A stretch of DNA of 64,000 nt from Elephas maximus indicus (lineage: Eukaryota > Chordata > Mammalia > Proboscidea > Elephantidae), in assembly GCF_024166365.1 (NCBI RefSeq), contig NW_026060237.1, positions 3,162,001 through 3,226,000 of the forward strand, given 5' to 3'. The translations under genes were made by a program, and so were the position numbers. The notes beneath the pieces are model-generated. The model did not search any database. It was not told the DNA's origin and worked only from the letters and a program-made list of their open reading frames with translations. Of this stretch, positions 11,236-22,361 are shown in pieces; the first letter of the stretch is position 1; every line of letters starts with the position of its first letter.

Positions 11236-11603
11236 AAGACCGCTGAGTGCCAAAGGCAGCTATTAAATGCAGACGTGGAAGCATACCTCCCTTTGAGGTG
11301 AAAAGAGAAGATTCTTACATGTGTATACGTTCTTATACATCTTACACATTCTTTATGTAAGTGCCCCAGGAGGGAGGCTCAGACCTGTCTGTAAACCTGC
11401 AACCTGCTTGAAATGTGCCTGAGTGTACGGACAGAGCTCGCGTCCTGTAAATACATTTGCCAAGCATGCAGACACACAGATACTTATCAGGCCACGGGCT
11501 GCCAGTGTTACCTAGATCAGTGCAAACCACCTCTCCTCCACAACTCCCTCCTCTGCTTATATTCAAGTAACTCGCATTTCTAGATGTCCGTGGAGAATCC
11601 AAA
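11236..11603. other. Unassigned intergenic DNA
   Basis: No feature recognised; short frames only. Confidence 0.45.
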
Positions 11604-11801
11604 GAGGCCCTGGTGGCGCAACAGTTAAGCACTCAGTTGCTAACAAAAAGGTCAAAGTTTGAACCCACCAGAGACTCCACTGGAGAAAGGCCTGGGCATC
11701 TGCCCCTGTAAAGACTTCCTCCTAGGAAACTCTATGGGGCAGTTCTACTCTGTAACACATGGGGTCGCTATGGGTTGGAACTGACTGGATGCACACAACA
11801 A
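11604..11801 (+). mobile_element. AfroSINE
   Basis: Long subtype with head GAGGCCCTGGTGGCGCAACA, middle GGAGAAAGGCCTGGGCATCT and tail GTCGCTATGGGTTGGAACTG. Confidence 0.92.
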
Positions 11802-11974
11802 GAATCCATATAATGTCACCATAAATCATCACTGGGACTTACACAAATATGTCACTTGCTGCAAAGACCTTCCAAATTTAGAAACTGTTCTAGAACCTTG
11901 GTAGGGTTAACTGTACTGACGCAATTAATCATATCCATAAATAAATTAACGTGTAGGGTTTTATAGAGTCTCAA

Positions 11975-12345
11975 GGAGCCCTAGCTAGGGATGTCGTGGT
12001 TAAGCGCTTAGCTACTAACCCATACGTTGGAGGTTCGAGCCCACTGGTGGCTACATGGGAGAAAAGCCCTGGAGTTCTGCTTCTGTAAAAATTTAAAAAA
12101 TGTGCCTTCAAGTCAAGTCAATTCCAACCCATAGTGATCCTATAGGACAAAATAGAACTGCCCCATAGAGTTTCCAAGGTGCAGCTGGTAGATTCAAACT
12201 GTTGACCTTTTGGTTAGCAACCAAGCTCTTAACCACTGCACGACCAGGGCTCCTCCATAAAGACTACAGCCTAGAAAACCCAATGGGACAGTACTACTGT
12301 GTCACATGGTGTCACTATAAGTCTGAGTCAATAGCAATAGGTTTT
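11975..12345 (+). mobile_element. AfroSINE interrupted by an opposite AfroSINE
   Basis: The head part at 11975-12091 ends in CTTCTGTAAAAATTT. The tail part at 12254-12345 resumes with CATAAAGACTACAGCC. Together they give one long-subtype SINE. Confidence 0.85.
12092..12253 (-). mobile_element. AfroSINE nested in AfroSINE
   Basis: Complete short-subtype copy on the minus strand, from CAAGTCAATTCCAACCCATA to CACGACCAGGGCTCCT. Confidence 0.88.
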
Positions 12346-12359
12346 ATAGGGTCTCACCG

Positions 12360-12517
12360 AGCCCTGTGCCGTTGAGTTGATTCTGACTCATAGCGACCCT
12401 ATAGGACAGAGTAGAACTGCCCCACAGAGTTTCCAACGAGCGAGTGGCAGATTTGAACTGCAGACCCTTTGGTTAGCAGCAATAACACTTAACCACTACA
12501 CTACCAGGGTTTCCATA
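12360..12517 (-). mobile_element. AfroSINE
   Basis: Minus-strand copy with GTTGAGTTGATTCTGACTCA at its tail and CACTACCAGGGTTTCC at its head. Confidence 0.9.
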
Positions 12518-13037
12518 GAGACTCACATCTCCTTTTAATCTGGCAAATACATCCAAGCCCAAGGCTATGGTAATTAACTCCAAATTATGGGTTTTGTTTT
12601 GTTTTTATGTAAAAGCAGAGACTGTATCAACGTCAGGAGTTAATTCTCATAGTTCACCATCTCTTATTTGAACTTTGTTTTGAAGAAAGAATGGGTTGGG
12701 GAAACAATGAACCAGAAGCCAAGAGTTGGACAGCCCACCGGGTATAATCCATCAGGAAGGAATGAAAGCAAGCATTACGTTTCTGGAACCCTGTCAGCGC
12801 GATGACCCAGACACACTAAGCAGACACATATGTTGTCTAGCAATTTCCTTTCCTAGTTCCTTGACATCCTCAATATAAATGGCTGTCTTCATTTCTTTAG
12901 CCCTGTGTTAAACAGATAATTATTCCTTTATAAATAAACTATCATAAATATCACCATAATAAGAACCAGCATCCGTATTATAATACCCTTTATCAGGTTA
13001 TATGATCTCAAGGGAGCGCCATCATCATAAGGTTACA
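12518..13037. other. Unassigned AT-rich DNA
   Basis: No clear repeat match or coding potential. Confidence 0.45.
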
Positions 13038-13250
13038 GTCTAGACTGGTGTGGTCTGATAGAACATTCCGGAATGATGGAAGTGTTCTATATCTGTGCTC
13101 CCCAATATCAAAACCACTGGGCTCGAGTGGCTCTTGAACTTGGGAAAGGTGGCTGGTATACCTGAGGAGCTGAATTTTAAGTTTTATTTAATTTTAACAA
13201 ATCTGAATTTAAGCTCAAACAGACACATGTAGCTAAATGTATCAGGCAGC
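13038..13250 (+). mobile_element. MER5A-like DNA transposon relic
   Basis: The block GTTCTATATCTGTGCTCCCC is followed by a GAGGAGCTGAATTTTAAGTT-TTATTTAATTTTAA stretch and ACACATGTAGCTAAATG. These follow the order of MER5A, a non-autonomous hAT-Charlie element. Diverged, with unclear terminal repeats. Confidence 0.75.
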
Positions 13251-13354
13251 ATCTGGGGTCTCTACCAGTTGGTACTGACTTGGTTAATAAACAGGAATTT
13301 AGCCTGCTTGAAAATAATAACAATAATAATAATGTTTAGGTGAATTCCATGTCT

Positions 13355-13715
13355 GCCAAGTGGCATGGATTGCATTATGGATTCTAAAATATGTGTTTGA
13401 ATCCTAACACCCATACATGCAGATGAGACTATTGGGAATAGGGTTTCCTTTGTCATGTTAATGAGGCAGTGTCAGTGTCGGGTGTGTCCTGAACATAATC
13501 ACTTCTGAGCAGCATAGACCCAGAGACAAGCCAACACAGAAGGGGAAAGATCCATGCCACAGGAGATGGCCTAGGAACCAAGGAACTGAAGCTGAAGAGA
13601 CAAGAATCTTCCCCCAGAGCCAACAACGAGAGAGAGGGAGAGAGATTTTTCCTAGAACTTGTCCCCTGAATTCAGACTTCTACCCTCCGGAACTGTGAGA
13701 AAATAAATTTCTGTT
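13355..13715 (+). mobile_element. ERVL-MaLR-type LTR fragment
   Basis: Shows MaLR-style order: GATTCTAAAATATGTGTTTG, an ATGTTAATGAGG block, then a CTGAATTCAGACTTCTACCC and TGTGAGAAAATAAATTTCTG 3' end. The last block also occurs in the LTR at 29853-30372. The 5' boundary is unclear. Confidence 0.7.
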
Positions 13716-14728
13716 CTTCAGAAACAGATTATCCAATAAACAAGGTAAATACATGCTTAGGGCATCAACACAACAGGGGCACCAGTTGTCCAAAGCAGAG
13801 ACCCACAGATGCCAAGCAGACAGGACACAAGGAAAATCGAGCGCCACAGTGAAAGGGGACTGGCAGGGCACTAAATGAAATTGATACTGCCTCCAGTGTG
13901 TGAGAATGTGATGGCCAGAAGTAAAGCCCAAGCAGGGTCATGAAGGCGCCCACGACCAGAGTGGTTTAAGCTATGAGGTACCTGCCACTTCTACACTTTT
14001 GTTGACTACTCGGTTCACTCCAGTGTAATTGAAACTCCTTATCTCTGCAGGTCTCTTGGGGCAATCTACTGTTTCATTCTAATACACAGGAGCCAGGGGT
14101 GGGGTGTCGAGTCTAACTCTGCTACATTCACCCCATATGCAACTGAATCCAACATAAGCCGTTCCTGGGCATGAATGGATTATGTTACAGATAACAGATC
14201 TTTGATCCATTTTGAGAGAACCATCTTGGACATCCATGTCTGCTGATCCAGTAACTCCAGCCAGGAGGGCCAGCAATGCTCTTTGCCACGATACAAACAC
14301 AAGGTGTACCCGTGTGTGAGTCTGGGTAGATAACCAATGGGAACTGCAGTCCCACATGATGCACAAAAGTGAGAGAACTCAAGTAAGTGGACCATTGCAA
14401 AGAATTCAATCAAGTTACTTTTTAATTGCATAACATTTATGTATAAAGTTACATCCTAAGTTTTGGAAACAATAACATTCATTACTTTAAAATATATTTG
14501 GCATACACATGGATGCAATCTAGCATACATTGAATATAATACCAACATGGGAAATAATTTAATATAATAGTAACATAACAAAAGTGAAAAAAAAATACTG
14601 GAAATACTAAAATTTATCTAACGAGGAGAGTTTTAATTTATGTATCAAGTGAGTTTAGTTTTTTATTGTCTGTTGCACAGGACACAGTGCTTGATATTAC
14701 TCTATATATGCTAGTAATTGTGGTATTA
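13716..14728. other. Unassigned intergenic DNA
   Basis: About 1 kb without a recognised gene or repeat; AT-rich from 14400. Confidence 0.45.
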
Positions 14729-14880
14729 GGGCCATTCCTTTGAGTTGATCCTGATTCATACCTACCCTACAGGACAGAGTGGAACTGCCCTGTAGATTTT
14801 CTGAAGAGCAGCTGGTGGATTTGAACCTCTGACCTTCTCGTTATCAGCTGAGCTCTTAACCACTGCGCCACCAGGGCTCC
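14729..14880 (-). mobile_element. AfroSINE
   Basis: Short subtype on the minus strand ending in the well-kept head CTGCGCCACCAGGGCTCC. Confidence 0.92.
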
Positions 14881-15811
14881 ACTAGGCCTCTTAAGAGGAT
14901 ACGAAATTTGTTACTTACTGTACAAAATATGTTTCTGTTTTGCAACAATGAGTGTGTTCCTAAATTTGTCTTCTAAGAAAGCAACAAAGGGCAGTTATTA
15001 GAACTTGACATTCATATTTTAACAGTATATTTACATATCTCTTTAAGGAAAATGGAAGATTTCTTGAGAAAATAAATGAACATTTAGATAATAAAAAGTA
15101 CATAAATGTATTTTATTTTCCATTTTCCTCAGACTGACTTTCTTTTAAGAAACTGATATCGTTATGACTTTGCAAAACAAACTTGCCAGTTGAGAGATGC
15201 TACTATTGCTATATCCATTATGGGTGTTCAAGAATTCTGCAAGGAAAGAAAATATATATTTCATAAATTTTGCATACGATAATAATTATATTTTCCTTTT
15301 CATTTTGGACCAGTCAGGTATAAATTACGTCACATTCACAGTGACTCATTACGTGTCTCATCCAGTCCTGTGCAAAGTGAACTGAAACACGTCTTAAGAT
15401 TGAGCATACCCTTGTATTTGTGTTACGGTCTTTGCGATTGCTCTCGCCACCGACTGATACCAGCAATAGTCCAATTAACTTTGAAGATGTGGCATCAAAG
15501 AATGGAAAGAGAGTGCACAAGTTTTTAAGTATTTCAAGATGAAAAACACTCAAGGCGTTCTGCGAAGGGCCTGCTGACAAACATCAGAGGACAAACTAAT
15601 GAAATTATTTCTCACTACCTTTTAAGTGCTATTCCTTTTGACTATCTCAGACCTGAAGAACAAAAATACATGGTCCAGATCAAATTTCTTTTTTACTTAC
15701 TAATTTTCAAACATAAGTTTTTGTGTTAATGTCCAAATTTGCATGTAAATTTTATTTTATAAATTTTACTTGTTTCATAAATTTTATTTATTTTCAATTG
15801 CATAAATGTAT
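14881..15811. other. Unassigned AT-rich DNA
   Basis: No recognised feature in about 930 bp. A possibly unique, repeat-poor stretch. Confidence 0.45.
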
Positions 15812-16050
15812 TGGCTATGGACATGTTATCAGGAGGGATCAGTCCCTGGAGAAGCATATCTTGCTTGGTAAAGTAGAGGGTCAGCAAAAAAGAGGAAGCC
15901 CCTCAATAAGATGGATTGACACAGTGGCTACAACAAAGGGCTCAAGTGTACAATGATTGTGAGAATGGCACAGGACTGCGCAGTGTTTCATTCTGTTGTA
16001 CTTAGGGTTCCTATGAATCAGAACCTACTCGATGACACCTAGCAACAACA
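15812..16050 (+). mobile_element. RTE LINE 3' end
   Basis: 5'-truncated RTE running from GACATGTTATCAGGAGGGAT to CACCTAGCAACAACAGC. Confidence 0.93.
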
Positions 16051-16402
16051 GCGCTACAACCAAAGTTTTTAATATGTGCCATAATGTAGATATACCACAT
16101 AAAATGAAATGGCAACAACTAACTGCAGTACAAAAAATAAAAACCCGCAGAAGATAAAAAGAAAAGGATTTGTGAATCCCTGAAGACAATTCCAGAATTA
16201 ACCTCCTTTTTAAAGCATAATGAATGAGAAGAGACTTCTTCCCTTGAACCCTCGAGTTTAGTGGGTGCAGATCATTGTACTAGCACCATAGCAATATGAA
16301 TATAACAGAATTTGTTCCAAATTCTGCATCTTCTTGTAGTATTTCTGTTATAGCAGCACTAGATAACTAAGATAACTAGATAACTAAGATAACCTCTAAA
16401 AA
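16051..16402. other. Unassigned; LTR-like end near 16330
   Basis: Mostly unassigned. GTATTTCTGTTATAGCAGCA at about 16334-16354 resembles the LTR 3' end seen at 30330-30372. It is followed by repeated ATAACTAAG units at 16360-16392. Confidence 0.45.
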
Positions 16403-16613
16403 CAAAAACCAAACCAGTTGCCCTGGAGTTGAGCCTGATTCATGGTGACCCCATGTGTGTCAGTGTAGAACTGGGCTCTGTAGGGTTTTTAGTGGCTGAT
16501 TTTCAGAAGTAGATTACCAGTCCTTTTTTCTAGGTTCCTCTGGGTGGACTCAAATCTCCAGCCTTTGGTTTAGCATCCAACTTCATTAGCTGTTTAAACC
16601 ACCCAGGGACTCC
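16403..16613 (-). mobile_element. AfroSINE, second subtype
   Basis: Minus-strand copy with CATGGTGACCCCATGTGTGT, CAGAAGTAGATTACCAGTCC and the head ACCACCCAGGGACTCC. Confidence 0.92.
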
Positions 16614-16644
16614 ATAGCCATCAAGAATCAAAAAAAAAAAAAAA

Positions 16645-16852
16645 ATCAAAACTCGTTGCTTTCCAGTGGATTCTGACTCATGGCGCCCCCATGTGTGTCA
16701 GAGTAGAACTGTGCTCCACAGAGTTTTCAATGGCTGGTTGTTCAGAAGTAGATAGCTAAGCCGTTATTTCACGGCACCTCTGAGTAGGCTTGAATTTCCC
16801 ACCTTTGTGTTAACAGCTGGATGCTTAACCGTTTGACCCACCCAAGGACTCC
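16645..16852 (-). mobile_element. AfroSINE, second subtype
   Basis: Follows an A run at 16630-16644 (the T-rich tail complement). The head is ACCCACCCAAGGACTCC. Same orientation as its neighbours at 16403 and 16944. Confidence 0.92.
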
Positions 16853-16937
16853 ACTTCGAGCCACTAAGTGGGTGGTCACTTGTTATGACAGCAACAGAGA
16901 ATGATAACACCCAGCACGCACAGTTAATGAAGCCCTT

Positions 16938-17128
16938 CTCTTTGTTAGTTGCCATCGGATCAATCTGAATCATGGCGAAGAACTGGGCTTAAGAGGGATT
17001 TCAATGGCTGTGACCTTTTAGAGGCAGATTGCCAGGTCTTTCTACCAAGGCACCACCGGGTTGCTTTGAATAACCAACCTTTCAGCCGCTAGTCAAGAAT
17101 TTACTGTTTGCACCACCCAGGGACTCCT
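16938..17128 (-). mobile_element. AfroSINE, second subtype, with clear TSD
   Basis: Bounded by the identical 11-mer ATGAAGCCCTT at 16927-16937 and 17129-17139, a target-site duplication. The core is decayed (a gap near CATGGCGAAGAACTGGGC). Confidence 0.93.
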
Positions 17129-17139
17129 ATGAAGCCCTT

Positions 17140-17710
17140 GAAATAACGAATTAATTGGTAAACTATTGAGGGAGCTGAAGTTCTCTTCTGTCAACACTGT
17201 AAGTGTCAACATTTCCTCCTGGAACTTTAAGCAGGTAGGAAGGTAACAAAAGGCCAATTTAGAGAACCAACCTGGAGTTATTTCAAATGGTTTTAATTGC
17301 CCTTGTAAGCAACTCTTCTGGATAAAATACTACTTTTGTCAAAGACCCAACTCAAAACCAGCCAGGGTGACATCCGAGGACAATTTCCAGACCTAATTTA
17401 CCCACAGAGCCTTCACCTTAGAGCACGTTATAAGTCTACCCCATGCTCAAAGGTCCAAGACTCTAGTGGAAGCTCTTTGGGCTTACCGTTGCTATTGTAA
17501 CTCACAGTATCACTTACAGAAAATTAGCTCTACCTCTACAGACTGTAGGGTTGATTTTTACTCCCCCCTGGGTTGCCTTGTGCTTCTCTCAGCCAGTCCC
17601 TGCTTAGGCTCAGCCGGTTAACACCCCAAAATATTTAAATTTCACTGTATTTTTCTGCTTTTGTTGTCAACAGAATCCTTTACCCACAAACTTTTGGTTC
17701 ATTGTGAAGC
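17140..17710. other. Unassigned intergenic DNA
   Basis: No repeat or gene recognised. Confidence 0.45.
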
Positions 17711-18145
17711 TGTTGTGCTGTGCTTTGGAGTTCATTCCAACTCACAGGAACCCCGTTTGACAGAATACAACTGCCCCATAGGGTTTCCTAGGCTGTCATC
17801 TTTCCTTTGGACATGTTATCGGAGGGGCCAGTGCCTGGAAGAGGACATGCTTGGTAAGGTAGAGGTTCAGTGAAAGAGAGGAAGGCCCTCAATGAGATGG
17901 GCTAACATAGTGGCTGCAACGGGCTCAACCATAACAACGATTGTGAGGATGGCGCAGGACCGGGCAGTGTTTCTTTCTGTCGCACATAGGATCACTATGA
18001 GTTGGAAGTTCCTCGACAGCACCAAATAGCAACCATCTTCGCAGGAGCAGATAGCCAGGCCTTTCTCCCTTGGAGGCACAAGGTGAGTTTGAACTACCAA
18101 CCTTTCTGTTAGCAGCCGAGTGTTTAACCCTTATTCCAGTAGAGG
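17711..18145 (-). mobile_element. AfroSINE interrupted by an RTE 3' end
   Basis: The tail part at 17711-17802 and head part at 18034-18145 are collinear halves of one SINE. CATCTT at 17798-17803 and 18034-18039 marks the interruption. Confidence 0.85.
17804..18033 (+). mobile_element. RTE LINE 3' end nested in AfroSINE
   Basis: 5'-truncated RTE from GGACATGTTATCGGAGGGGC to a GAGTTGGAAGTTCCTCGACA tail. Confidence 0.88.
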
Positions 18146-18162
18146 TCTTTCATTGCTAACCA

Positions 18163-18328
18163 AAAAGAAACCAAACCCATTGCCATCGAGTCAGTTCCAA
18201 CTCATAGTGACCATAAGGAACAGAGTAGAAATGCCCCATAGAGTTTCCAAGGAGCACCTGCTGGATTCAAACTGCTGACCTTTTGATTAGCAGCTGCAGG
18301 CCTTAACCGCTACGCCACCAGGGTTTCC
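18163..18328 (-). mobile_element. AfroSINE
   Basis: Minus-strand short subtype; head GCTACGCCACCAGGGTTTCC. Confidence 0.92.
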
Positions 18329-18414
18329 AAAGATAGTAATTATGTAAGCTTTTCACTACTGACATTCAACAGCACGATTTATCATCAGTCTGCTATTTAA
18401 TTTGTATTAATAAT

Positions 18415-18525
18415 TCTTCGTTCCACAAACGTTGACTCAGCACCCACCATATTCTGCGATGCACTAGAAGACTGCATGGAAATAAAGAGGAAGGGTTAAC
18501 AGTCTAGTAAGGGAGCTAGGCTTTC
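18415..18525 (+). mobile_element. L2-like LINE end fragment
   Basis: CCACAAACGTTGACTCAGCA followed by GATGCACTAGAAG and AACAGTCTAGTAAGGGAG follows the order of the mammalian L2 3' end. Diverged. Confidence 0.5.
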
Positions 18526-18782
18526 CAAAGGCACAGTGCATGCTACCTGGAATACAGGCGTGCCTTCCACCATGGTGCTGCATCTTCTGGGGATGGTCAG
18601 AAAGGTGTCCTGGAAGGGAGATCATGTAATGGGTGTAGAGAAGAGAGCAGGAGGTTCCCAAGAACATGCCAAAGGGAAGAACAAAACCACTCAGAGAGAA
18701 TAACAAAGGAAATGCTGGAAGATTCGTCAATAGGTAGTATAGTTTGAAGAAGGTTGTGTATAGAGAACAGTCCACTACACAT

Positions 18783-19084
18783 CTGTCAGTCTGTCCTACT
18801 GTAGTGGCTTGGGTATTACTGAGATGCTGGAAGCTGTGCCACTAGTATTTCAAAAACCAGCAGGGCCACCCATGGGGGACAGATTTTGGTAGAGCTTCCA
18901 GACTAAGACAGACTAGGAAGAAAGGCCTGGCCATCTACTTCCAAAAACGTGCCAGTGAAAACCATATAGATCAACACAGAACATTGTCCAATTTGCTTGC
19001 CTTGAACACGTCATCAGGAGGGGTCAATTGTTGGAGAAGGACATCACATTTGGTGAAGTAAAGGGCCAGCAAGGGCAGGAGAGA
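18783..19084 (+). mobile_element. Internally deleted RTE (5' end joined to 3' part)
   Basis: Residues 18783-18995 match the RTE 5' end (GTCAGTCTGTCCTACTGTAG, GCTTCCAGACTAAGACAGAC). Near 19000 they join directly to the RTE 3' coding part (CATCAGGAGGGGTCAATTG). Either a deletion derivative or a member of a non-autonomous RTE family; 25632-25998 has the same build. Confidence 0.78.
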
Positions 19085-19085
19085 C

Positions 19086-19345
19086 TACATTTTGTTTTTC
19101 CGTTCATCTGTTGATGAACATGTAGGTGGTTTTCATCTTTTGGCAATTATGAAAAGTGCTGTAATGAACATTGTTGTACAGGGTTCTGTTTGCATTCCTG
19201 TTTTCACTTCTTCTGGGTGTATACCTAGGACTGGGTTTGCTGGATCTCAGGGTCATGTATGTTTAACTTTTTGAGGCACGGCCAAAACTGTTCTGCACAG
19301 CAGCTGTGGCATTTTATACTCCCGCCAGCAATGGAGGAAGGCCTG
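19086..19345 (-). mobile_element. Old L1 ORF2/3'UTR fragment
   Basis: CATCTTTTGGCAATTATGAA, TTCTGGGTGTATACCTAGGA and CTCCCGCCAGCAATGG are typical L1 3' blocks on the minus strand. Much older than the L1 at 56304. Confidence 0.85.
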
Positions 19346-20049
19346 TTTGTTTTAGCATCTGCTAGAGCCATCTACACAGGGAAAGCAAGATTCAAAACTT
19401 TGAAAATGTCTGGCCAACAAGGAAATTGATATATGCAAGTGAGGAGTATATATTTGTGTGTGTCAGTGCATATAGAGAGGGAGAGAGAGAGACAGAGGTT
19501 GGGGTTTACTCATGGTGGAAAAATTAAACATGATCTGCCAGGTCATTTTAATTCTAAGTGAGCAAATTGAATTTCCTGTAGAAAAATTCTACAGCCAAAA
19601 TGAAGAAAAGCATATCACCTGCTGCAGACGTGTTTTGCGAGATTTTCCGTTATCACGGGCTTCACAGTTACAGGCCGTGTTCCTGAGAGGTGAAATAAAA
19701 ATGTTGCCATTTGAAATGGCATATCTAGGAGACTTTTTGAGAAAAGAGGAAAGTAAATGTCTGTAAAAGGAAAAAAGAGACAGCTCTTGTACAGACTTAA
19801 ATATAATCGTGGCCCCCACCTCCCTGGCCACCCGAGAGGGCCGCTTGCTCACCGTATTCCTGTGGTTGTAGACAGAACATTCTCTCACCTTCTCTTCCCA
19901 CCTTGCTCAGAAGAACAATGATCAGAATAGACCCTACGTTCTCAAGATGCTTTTATCAATGCAATTCTTTGTTTCTAAAGAAATTTTTCATCAAATAACA
20001 ATAGAATTACGTTAATTTTTTAGGAATAAGTTTGGATTAAAGTTTCCTT
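19346..20049. other. Unassigned DNA with a GA/TG-rich spot
   Basis: No gene recognised. A GTGTGTCAGTG / GAGAGAGAGA microsatellite lies at 19455-19495. The opposing 84- and 99-codon frames at 19512-19888 show no domain. Confidence 0.45.
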
Positions 20050-20230
20050 CTGGCACAACCTAAAGGTTTGTGGTTCAAGCCCACCCAGCAGTGCTGTGGA
20101 ATAAAGGCCGGGCACTCTGCTTCCAAGAAGATTACAGCCAAAAAAACACTGTGGAGCAGCTCTACTGTGCAACACATGGGGTTGTCAAGAGTCAGAATCA
20201 ACTGGCAACTGTTTTTGTTTTTGTTGTTTT
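20050..20230 (+). mobile_element. AfroSINE, head-truncated
   Basis: The first about 20 bp are missing; the tail is GTCAAGAGTCAGAATCAACT followed by T-rich sequence. Confidence 0.88.
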
Positions 20231-20269
20231 AGGTGACATAGGTGGAATTCCTGGGTGATACAACAGGGT

Positions 20270-20325
20270 ATACATTTGTATGTATGTATATTATATGTAC
20301 ATATATATATACATGAATATGTATA
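20270..20325. repeat. TATG/TA microsatellite
   Basis: Alternating GTATGTATGTATATTATA and ATATATATATA units directly before the SINE at 20327. Confidence 0.85.
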
Positions 20326-20326
20326 A

Positions 20327-20512
20327 GGAGCCCTGGTGGCACAGTGGATAAAGCACTCAACTGCTAACTGAAAGGTCAGCAGTTTGAAAGCACCAGCAGC
20401 ACCTTGGGAGAAAGGCATGGCAGTCTGCTTCAGTAAAGATTTACATCCTTGGAAACCCTCTGAAGTCACTATGAGTTAGAATCGATTCAACAGCAGTGGG
20501 TTTTTTTTCTTT
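20327..20512 (+). mobile_element. AfroSINE
   Basis: Clean head GGAGCCCTGGTGGCACAGTG and tail CACTATGAGTTAGAATCGAT, then T-rich. Confidence 0.93.
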
Positions 20513-20564
20513 TTTGTATATGTATGTATACATAAAAATCAATTTATGTATATGTATGTGTGTC

Positions 20565-20724
20565 ATTGTCGTTAGGTGCCATTGACTCAGTATGAACTCA
20601 TAGCAGCCCTATAGGACATAGTAGAAGTGCCCCATAGGGCTTCCAAGGAGTAGCTGGTGGATGTGAACCGCCCACCTTTTGGTTAGCAGCTGAATGCTTA
20701 ACCATGGCCCCACCCAGGGCTCCA
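20565..20724 (-). mobile_element. AfroSINE
   Basis: Starts at the RTE-like terminus TCGTTAGGTGCCATTGACTC and ends CCACCCAGGGCTCC. Confidence 0.92.
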
Positions 20725-20737
20725 TTTATATGGATAT

Positions 20738-20875
20738 GAACATGCTTGGCTCCTAACCAAAAGGTCTGCACTTCAAATTCACTGGCCACTCCTTGGAAGC
20801 CCTATGGGGCAGTTCTGCTCTGCCTTATGAGTGAGAATTGACTCAATAGCAATGGGTTTGGCTTTTTTTGTTTGT
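20738..20875 (+). mobile_element. AfroSINE, head-truncated
   Basis: Begins within the head at CATGCTTGGCTCCTAACC and ends GGGTTTGGCTTTTTTTG. Confidence 0.88.
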
Positions 20876-20879
20876 TTAT

Positions 20880-20962
20880 ATGTACACACACACACAGAGA
20901 AGTTTACATGTATACACATAGATTTATTTCTACACAGTATTTCCGTATATGAATAAATATAT

Positions 20963-20999
<37 letters not shown>

Positions 21000-21000
21000 C
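20880..21000. repeat. CA/TG/TA microsatellite cluster
   Basis: ACACACACACACAG at the left, then TGTGTGTGTGTGTG and ATATATATATATATATAT at the right end. Confidence 0.9.
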
Positions 21001-21007
21001 ACCTCCA

Positions 21008-21182
21008 AAAAAAACAACGCGCTGCTGTTAAGTCGATTCCAATTTATAACGTCCCTACAGGACAGAGTTGAACTTCCCTATAGGGTTTCCAAGGCTGTAG
21101 TCTTTCTTCAGCTGAGCAGCAGGTGGTTTCGTACTGACTTTTCAGTTAGCAGTGCTTTAACCACTGCATCACCAGAGCTCCT
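21008..21182 (-). mobile_element. AfroSINE
   Basis: Minus-strand copy from GTTAAGTCGATTCCAATTTA to GCATCACCAGAGCTCCTC. Confidence 0.9.
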
Positions 21183-21529
21183 CATATACATTCATCCATC
21201 CATACATTAATACGTATACTCAGATTTAGGACTGGAGTTTCAAACACCAGGTCAACACCCCGGAAACAGACTTATTTTACAGACAGCGAGCCTGAAAGCC
21301 AGTTATTCAGGGTTAACTGATGATTAGGTCAGTTAGAACAGGTTTCTCCCCACATATTTCCTGGAAAGCCTTGCTTTAGGAAGGTATTTCAAATACCCTG
21401 AAAGCCTTTGATTCAAATCTGTGGATACTGAGGTTAAAAGAAGTTTGTACCTGCCTCCCGTGTATTCCAACTTCCAATTCTCACATTTATTAAAGCAGCC
21501 ATATTGCTTTTCGTGGAGTGATCTTAAAA
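21183..21529. other. Unassigned DNA
   Basis: Nothing clear. A short MIR-like block (TTATTTTACAGACAGCGAGC) sits at about 21271. Confidence 0.4.
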
Positions 21530-21737
21530 GAACCAAAAACCCCAAACCAGTGGCTGCCGCGTCAATGCCAACCCATGAGGACCCCACGTGTGCAGAGCAC
21601 AGCTCCCTAGGGTTTCCAATGTCTGTGACATTTTGGAAGTAGATTGCCAGGCCTTGTCACCCCTGGGTGGGCTTGAACCACCAACCTTTTGGTTAGTAAT
21701 TGAACACTTTAACTGTTTGCTCCACTCAGAGGCTCTA
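21530..21737 (-). mobile_element. AfroSINE, second subtype
   Basis: GACCCCACGTGTGCAGAGCA core and head TTTGCTCCACTCAGAGGCTC. Confidence 0.88.
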
Positions 21738-21819
21738 TGACATTATAAGAAACAGCTACAAATTTAAATTAAAAAAAAAAAAATCACATACTGCATTTAC
21801 TGTTTCATATACAGAGTTT

Positions 21820-22020
21820 GGGAGCCCTGGCAGAGCAATGGTTAAGTGCTCGGCTGCTAATCAAATGGTTGTTGGTTTGAACCCACCCAGCAGCACTGTG
21901 GAAGAAAGACCTGGTGACGTGCTCCCATGAAGATTACAGCTGAGAAAACCCTATGGGCAGTTTTACTCTATCCCATGGGGTTGCTTTGAGTTGAAAATGG
22001 CCTCAGCACCTAACAACAAC
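21820..22020 (+). mobile_element. AfroSINE
   Basis: Long subtype with head GGGAGCCCTGGCAGAGCAAT and terminus CACCTAACAACAACA, identical in form to the RTE end. Confidence 0.92.
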
Positions 22021-22361
22021 ATTGAGTTTCTGAAGGTGGTTTCGTTTTAGGGGCAAGTGGGGGTTGGAGGGAGTTGCTTGGCAACTTTCCCTGGCGGCAA
22101 TGCCCCTGGCTCTTCTGGGGTCTCCAAGACAATAAAGTGCAGTGTTTGGCTCTGTTTGGGACAGTTGTCAGCACAGAATTACCCCAGGTCCATTTGTGCC
22201 ATGTCAAAAACACCTTTTATAAGCCTTGGAGGTGTGTGCTTGGCAGGTGTGTGCTTGGCAGTTGCGTACAAAAGAAGAGAAAAACTCAGGGACAAGGAAC
22301 ATCACCAATTCCTACTCTCCATGTCCCACCTGTATTGTCTCAAATCTTTCTTTCAACGTGA
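22021..22361. other. Unassigned DNA with a short duplication
   Basis: No gene recognised. The 14-mer TGTGTGCTTGGCAG occurs twice, adjacent, at about 22232-22261. Three overlapping plus frames reflect GC content only. Confidence 0.4.

Noticed and set aside
19512..19888. Opposing 84- and 99-codon frames as a small gene
   Set aside because: No domain, no splice or promoter context, and both strands are open over the same bases.
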